DNA from: Bursaphelenchus xylophilus
Taxonomy: Eukaryota; Nematoda; Chromadorea; Rhabditida; Aphelenchoididae
Reading direction: 5' to 3'
DNA length: 64,000 nt
Assembly: GCA_904066235.2 (NCBI GenBank)
Contig: CAJFCV020000002.1
Coordinates: 4,588,001 to 4,652,000 of the forward strand
The notes below the pieces were generated by a model, which saw only the letters and a list, made by a program, of their open reading frames with translations, searched no databases and was not told where the DNA came from. This document shows, piece after piece, positions 58,630 to 64,000 of the stretch. How positions within the stretch are numbered: position 1 is the first letter of the stretch; each line of letters starts with the position of its first letter. Made by a program: the position numbers and the translations under genes.

Positions 58630-59300
58630 TTACAAGAGAATGCAGATTGGAGAAATCCCGAGTGATGCTTGCAGAAGAATTCGTTTCATCAGCATCTCTT
58701 TCCTCTTCTTAGGTTTCTTTTCGAATTTTAGCTTCCTGAACCTGTTGATGGCCGTGCCGGGGAAGGCGAACACACTGTTGACTAGAGATTGACAAGAGGC
58801 TACACCGTTACAGAACTCCGACGCTTTGAATCTCGCTTGAAGAGGTGAACGCCGACAATTGAACAATTCGAAAACCCGTGGATCCATCGGAATGTCCAAA
58901 GGCTTCTTTTTCCTTCTTTCCAAACAATTCGGTTTCTAAACACATGAATAACACAATAAATAACTTACAAGGTAACAAAAAGATCGAAAAAATTTCCCAA
59001 CATCTGAACTTCTGCATAGAAATGGATCTGTTACAGGTCAACCCGGGTCGGAATTTTGCGCAATCAGAGCTCGGTCATTCGTTTGAGGTCTAAAATTTCG
59101 ATGGAACCATCACTTGCGAGGTTTCCATCAACCTTTACTTCCACTTTGGGCAAACACAGCAGAAGAACATTTTGCATTCCTAATCGAGTCTAGGACGTTC
59201 AACGCACGAGGAACAGGTTCGACGCTGTAGTTACGGACCATGACGGACTCAACTTCCCAACAACTGAAGTGAACATGAAGAAATCGAGCTGGATTCAATG
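58630..59300 (-). pseudogene. Decayed gene-like segment carried by the transposon
   Basis: The minus strand contains broken, protein-like pieces: MDPRVFELFNCRRSPLQARF followed by a Lys-rich stretch (58,650-58,890), and, near 59,050-59,260, FSCWEVESVMVRNYSVEPVP, ALNVLDSI and LPKVEVKVDGN in shifting frames. The style resembles C-terminal parts of expanded F-box-like families but no confident match is possible. Stops and frame changes indicate it is not functional. Confidence 0.3.
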
Positions 59301-59673
59301 TCAACTACCCTCATCACAATCCGAAACTAGGAAATGATGGATTCTTCTGATTAAAAGCCGGATACTCGTATTTTTTCTTTGGTTTTTGGGGGTTTCAATT
59401 TTTTTTTTTTTTGATTTTTGGGGGTTCAGACAATTTTTTTGTCTGTTCCTCAGACAAGAAAACTGAAGTTCTTGTCTGGGAACTGAAATTGCTAAATTAT
59501 AGACAATTTTTACGTAATTCTTGTCTGACCTCAGACAAGAATCTTCGATTCCTGTCTGAAGGTCAAAAATTCCAGACAAGAAGTTGGGAATTCTTGTCTA
59601 GAGGCCTAACAGACAAGAAATGGCGGTTTCTGGCCACAAAACCCGATTTGATTTGTATGTCACCATCCTTATA

Positions 59674-60403
59674 TTTTTAATAATTCTAAGAAAATCTATT
59701 ATATATGAGGATAACGGATGTACGGTACTTCTATTATGCTTATAATTGGCAGGTGATATTGCACTTTCAACAAGACTTTTTTACAAACTGAAGCTTCCAC
59801 AATGTAGAACATTGTAAACGACCATCACCAAACTTTATGAAATTGGCCAGTAGAAAGGCCCTTGATGTGCTGATAACAAGCGTCATCGGTTTTCGTGGAA
59901 TTTCAACTATTCCGGGATTTTTGTTATCGGGCTGGCGGACTTCGATAGAAGATATTTCATCGCATCAGAATTTTCTAAAAACATACTTGAAGTTGACGTG
60001 ACGTAGTGTGGATTTTTTGTGATGAATATATTTGTACTCAAATGCTGAGATAGACCGCTGAATACAATGACAAAGCACCCAAATGTTTACATAACTGTCA
60101 AAGTAGTTGGAACGGATTTTTAGAACTGTTATAGATGTATTAGAGCAGCTTTTACATAAGTACGCGGAAGTAAGGAATGTCTTCGCTTCGGGACTAAAGA
60201 ATTTTTTCTGTAGAAAAACGTTTTTTTCGAAAAAATTACGTTTTGATTTTTCCGAAGCCCAAGACTTGTGTTTCAAGACTAAAGCAATTTATTTGGATCC
60301 GCCGACAATGAGCTTTGTTTTTTTGCTAGGTTTTATAAACGTTTCTTCTGTTTGAAATATGGAACCTGCAGCACTTCTGTAGCACGTAAAATTAAAATCA
60401 TTA
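59674..60403. other. Spacer, no gene seen
   Basis: AT-rich DNA between the transposon and GPCR paralogue 3. Frames on either strand lack motifs or splice partners. Confidence 0.4.
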
Positions 60404-61714
60404 TTATGTAACTGAATGCACAGTAAACAATGTTTGAGATCTCGGGCCTGATTTTGGTGTCAAGATGATGCTAAAAAGATGTCGTCGAAAGGATGGAAGG
60501 ATGAGAAGGACACTCAACGCATCAAACAACGGAGTTATTGCGGGACCAAACCCAATCGCAACTGTTGTATAACTCATCAAACGAGGCGGTAATAACGATG
60601 TGGCGAACAAAAGATTAGGTAGGAGCATAAAAACAAATGGCGGAACGGCCTGTAAAAATAATTGCAAAGTCAGAAAATTCACAATTGAAATTACGATATG
60701 TAACGTGGGAAATGGAGGTTTACCTGTAGCAAAAATAACAAGTTGACACTTCTGTTCATCTTCAACTTCTTCTTTGTCATCTGTCGGGCATGTTGATTGT
60801 AGACGCGCCATGTTTTGAGAGCGTAGTAGATCATAATAAACGAAATTAGAGACAAGCCGACATGACCGAGAATGTTGTGTACTTGGTTGGCAATGGCGTC
60901 CTAAACGGGAAGCGCCATTAGAAGGCCAGACAAACATACCTTGTAGATTACCGTAAATGTAGGCAATTCCTGAGTGCACCCTTTAATCCCTCCAAAAATA
61001 TCGTCAATATAAATCTCCGGATTCTCCTCGAAGAGAAAGTAAAAGGTCAGGGAATGGACAACCCAAAATGCAAACATTGCAAAATAAGCGACTTCAATCT
61101 GTGTCTTCGTTACATTGACATCTTTCAGAGTCTTGTAGCGATAATAAAATTGGACAGCCGGGATTCCGCCATGGAAGAAAACAACGATATAAGTGATGTA
61201 AATTAAGATTTGTTGAAGGGTTTGTGAGCAATGCAGGAAGAGAGGGCTGACTGTGAAGTAGAAGAAATAATTGGCAGTGGAGATTGGGCGCTGGAAACGG
61301 GATATCAGCAAAGGGTTATTTTGTAAAATTATTCCTTGATTTTCGTTCAAGTTTACAATAGTTCTAAATGTCAGCAAAAACGGACAATATCGCCATATTT
61401 TGCGTTAAAAAATTCAAGCTTAAATTTATGTCAAGTTCCAATACAATCTGCTTACAATTAGAGCATTTCCTCTGTAAAAACACTCGACCTACCTGTCCAA
61501 TCAGCGACCTTGTAATCGAAAACACAATATTACACACTGAACTGAAACGTATCAGCTTTGTGTAGAGCCTCATTTCATTGCTTTGCTTGAACGTCAAGAT
61601 TATCACAATTACATTAAAAAACACCGATAAACTTCCAACACAGTAGTTAAAATAGTTATGAAAATTATGAATAGAATCCTCGCTGCAAGGAACGTTAAAA
61701 GTTGGGGTCAGCAT
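60404..61714 (-). CDS. Serpentine chemoreceptor-type GPCR, paralogue 3
   Basis: Exons 61493..61714, 60940..61290, 60724..60900 and 60404..60649, all phase 0, give 331 residues. It begins MLTPTFNVPCSEDS. TM1-2 are in exon 1, TM3-5 in exon 2 (RPISTANYFFYFT, IPAVQFYYRYKTLK, FGGIKGCTQELPTFTV), TM6 across exons 3-4, and TM7 ends FGPAITPLFDALSVLLILPSFRRH. Conserved features shared by all three paralogues are the CxE/CNQ loop before exon 2's end, a basic QMTKKK/KITRKK patch before TM6, and the LLQ/FLQ exon 3 end. All splice borders are canonical. Probably expressed in chemosensory neurons, by family analogy. Confidence 0.87.
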
Positions 61715-64000
61715 TCCGTAGTTATTACTGTCGTACTTTACGTAACGAGTCTATTACCAGCGTGCTTTTGTACCCAAATGCACAACAATATAAATTCCGT
61801 GAAGTCCAAAAAACCGAGCGTTTCAAAACACGTGGCTACAGTTATCTTGGCTATAAAGCGGGCATTGTAACGCCCACTGATCACACAGTCTCACTGTCCC
61901 AGCCATAAGGAACAGTCTAGAAAATAAATATCAGCAATTCATTGTAATGCAAGTATTAATCGAATCTATGGCTGTTACAGTCTGAAAAACAAGTTCTGTC
62001 ATTTCCAAAACATGGTACACGTCAAGTCGAAGAAGCAAGAGAACGGGAACTGTTCAAGTCTGGAATTCCGTGAAAAATAAAGGATCCAAGAGGTCTTCTT
62101 TGACCAAATTCTTGATCAACTTGGCAAAAAACAGGACTTTTTTTGACAAATATCAATGTATTTGATGACTATTTGTGATGTCAGAATGGTAACGCATAAA
62201 ATTGCGTTTTGGACCTTGTAAAAGGCTCTGTTGTAAATTTTAAGAAAACTGGTGCTTCTCATGTGCTTCTATTTTTGGGTTTTTGTTAGATTGCAATCTT
62301 GTAAGTAATCAAGAGCTTATCATAACTTTGATTAACTCTCCCTTTACTTTAATACATTACATAAATCAAGCAATATCTTTTCTGTCTAGACTTCATTTTG
62401 GCTCATTTTTGAACCCTTACACATTCAACCGACTCAAGACTATCTCTCTGCGAAACACCTTATATAAAATGATTTCTGGAGCCAATGTTCTTAAATTACT
62501 GCTTCACATTTATGCATTACATCAGCTTCAGATTTCCTAATAAACAAGAAAATATGTGCTCGGCCGCTTTGAGCGGCCCTTTCGGCCGTTGAAAGCTTTC
62601 TTTTTCTTGGACATTCCCGTCCCCTCAGGCTTTTTTCCACTTCTTTTAGACCTTTTTCGCGTTGAAACCCCTTTCCAGAGTCCCTTTCTTTATTTATCGT
62701 CTGAACTTTCGTTGTAGTCAATTAAAACTCAACCCGAATTAAATTCTGAACCCACAACGTGAGTCTGACTACTAATTTGACGGGGGAACGACGTGAAATT
62801 TCGTTGGGAATCGAGATTTTTGCGTTTTCTCCATGTTTTCCGCGGTTTATTGGGGAATTTTAAGGGCAAAGTTGCGCAATTTGGTTTTTGATGCTTTTCG
62901 AAGCAATTTTCCGGGTTCAAGAAGTTACAGTGTAAGAAACAAAGTACTGGAGGATATTGTTTCGTCTTACAGAACAATAGAACAAGGAGGGATTTCAAAA
63001 AAAAAAATAGCGTAAATAATAGCGATAAACAACATTTCTAAAGGTCTCATCTTCCCTGTTTTCTTTCTCTTACGATTTTTGTAACAACAATATTGGTAAA
63101 AACACTTTTTTGTTTACCGATGAAATATCACAAGTGGTTTAATTTTCAGATTTTAACTGCTTTCTTTTTCCGATTACAATCATTTTCTGAGATTCAATTT
63201 TCACGTTGGCAATTGAAGGCGAATATGTAAATTTTAGAATGCGATGTGAGTTAAAAACTGCACTTTTCTCTGGCCAGATTTAACTCTGAAAATTTCAACT
63301 TTGTCTTTGCCAAAATACATCAAGATTTATTGGTATATTGGCTCGAACGAACGTATTGAAGGGTGATACCCTTAAATACGTTGATTACATACAACCTTGC
63401 TATGTACTATTTCGAACACACGTAATTTCATTTTCATCTTCTCACGTTTCCAAAACCACGTGTTCCTTTCTCATTCTCAAGGTGTGTTTATACTTCCAAA
63501 GTCCCCAGACAATTTATTTCATAGACCAAATGTCCCTGGCCAAGGGAATCCCATGGCCCAAAGATCGGGGAAATTAGAAACGTGATCGGCCGATGAGCAC
63601 ACGTGACTAAACTCTTGGATTTTTAACTATCAAAGTATAGTGCATTCCTTAACCTTATTTTGCACCAAAGACAAAAAAATCGAACATTTGAAGATCACAA
63701 GGCTTAGAAAAAAATTTAAAAACAATTTTACAAACTTTCTTTTTATTTTCAAAATGCTCGTCAAAAATATGATTGATTTGCCTGTTTTATAATTTTTTAA
63801 CACAATCAAAAGAATTTCAGTGCTAAATTAGATTTTTACAACCAAAACCGAAGATTACTGGTACCAAATTAGGACTTTTTATGAGGTCATTTGTTAAAAA
63901 ATGGGAAAAAGTTATCAAATTGTCGGCGATTCAGGGTCGTAAATTAGAAAAGCGTGCTGATTTTTTTGAAAGAAGTGGGTTCAAGGAAAATTTAGATTGT
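61715..64000. other. Right-hand flank, no gene supported
   Basis: Promoter side of GPCR paralogue 3 and AT-rich DNA to the window edge. A GC-rich self-complementary stretch (CGGCCGCTTTGAGCGGCC) lies near 62,559-62,576. Short frames (for example 62,491-62,998 on the minus strand) have no motif or signal. Confidence 0.4.

Larger units (their letters stand above)
57251..59673. mobile_element. 2.4-kb TIR transposon between GPCR genes
   Basis: Long terminal inverted repeats start TATAAGGATGGTGACATACA and continue for over 100 bp (through CAGAAACCGCCATTTCTTGTC and AGGCCTCTAGACAAGAA). Inside them are many irregular CAGACAAGAA / TTCTTGTCTG sub-repeats (57,320-57,560 and 59,420-59,640). TA at both edges suits a TA target site. 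No transposase is visible. The centre holds a nested element (57,596-58,570) and a decayed gene-like segment (58,630-59,300). It may have moved host sequence. Confidence 0.75.

Overview
This is nuclear DNA from a nematode; the species cannot be named from sequence alone. The evidence is the gene content: a Patched-related (PTR) sterol-sensing protein, a ShKT-domain secreted protein, three serpentine chemoreceptor-type GPCRs, an MSP-like domain fused to BTB, and a GT10 fucosyltransferase. The DNA is AT-rich and the genes are split by GT-AG introns, some only 36-39 bp long. I assembled gene models by joining exons where splice sites and reading phase agree. Coordinates are whole CDS spans, with exon ends given in the evidence.

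Layout. 0-2.6 kb: an F-box-like gene (+) converging on a small secreted-protein gene (-). 2.6-13.9 kb: gene-poor and rich in mobile DNA: a 2.63-kb palindromic Tc1/mariner-type element with a nested foldback element, a 722-bp hAT-type element with an 8-bp target duplication, and a TIR repeat that recurs elsewhere. 13.9-18.2 kb: an 11-exon PTR gene. 20.3-21.5 kb: a two-ShKT secreted protein (-). 25.3-33.6 kb: a class II Rab11-FIP (nuf-like) gene with a 3.2-kb intron, a possible alternative first exon and an open in-frame stretch beyond its stop. 33.6-34.6 kb: a BTB-MSP gene (-), whose ATG lies 8 bp from a 2-kb palindrome carrying two inverted tRNA-like cassettes. 37.6-38.3 kb: a small secreted peptide precursor (-). 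40.4-46.0 kb: four secreted, repetitive or low-complexity proteins with a shared gene architecture, plus a decayed copy of one of them. 47.1-48.8 kb: a fucosyltransferase (-). 48.8-52.5 kb: small MITEs and no convincing gene. 52.5-61.7 kb: three paralogous GPCR genes (-), two of them separated by a 2.4-kb TIR transposon with a nested 975-bp TA-flanked element. 61.7-64 kb: nothing convincing.

Functionally this is a normal multicellular-animal neighbourhood, not an operon system. The parts that work in recognisable processes are Rab11 recycling-endosome traffic (Rab11-FIP), sterol/lipid or Hedgehog-related membrane biology (PTR), Golgi glycan fucosylation (GT10), chemosensation (GPCR trio) and secretion (ShKT and the 40-46 kb cluster). 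The most unusual items are the secreted-protein cluster, the BTB-MSP fusion, the two giant palindromes, and the possible C-terminal extension of the Rab11-FIP protein.
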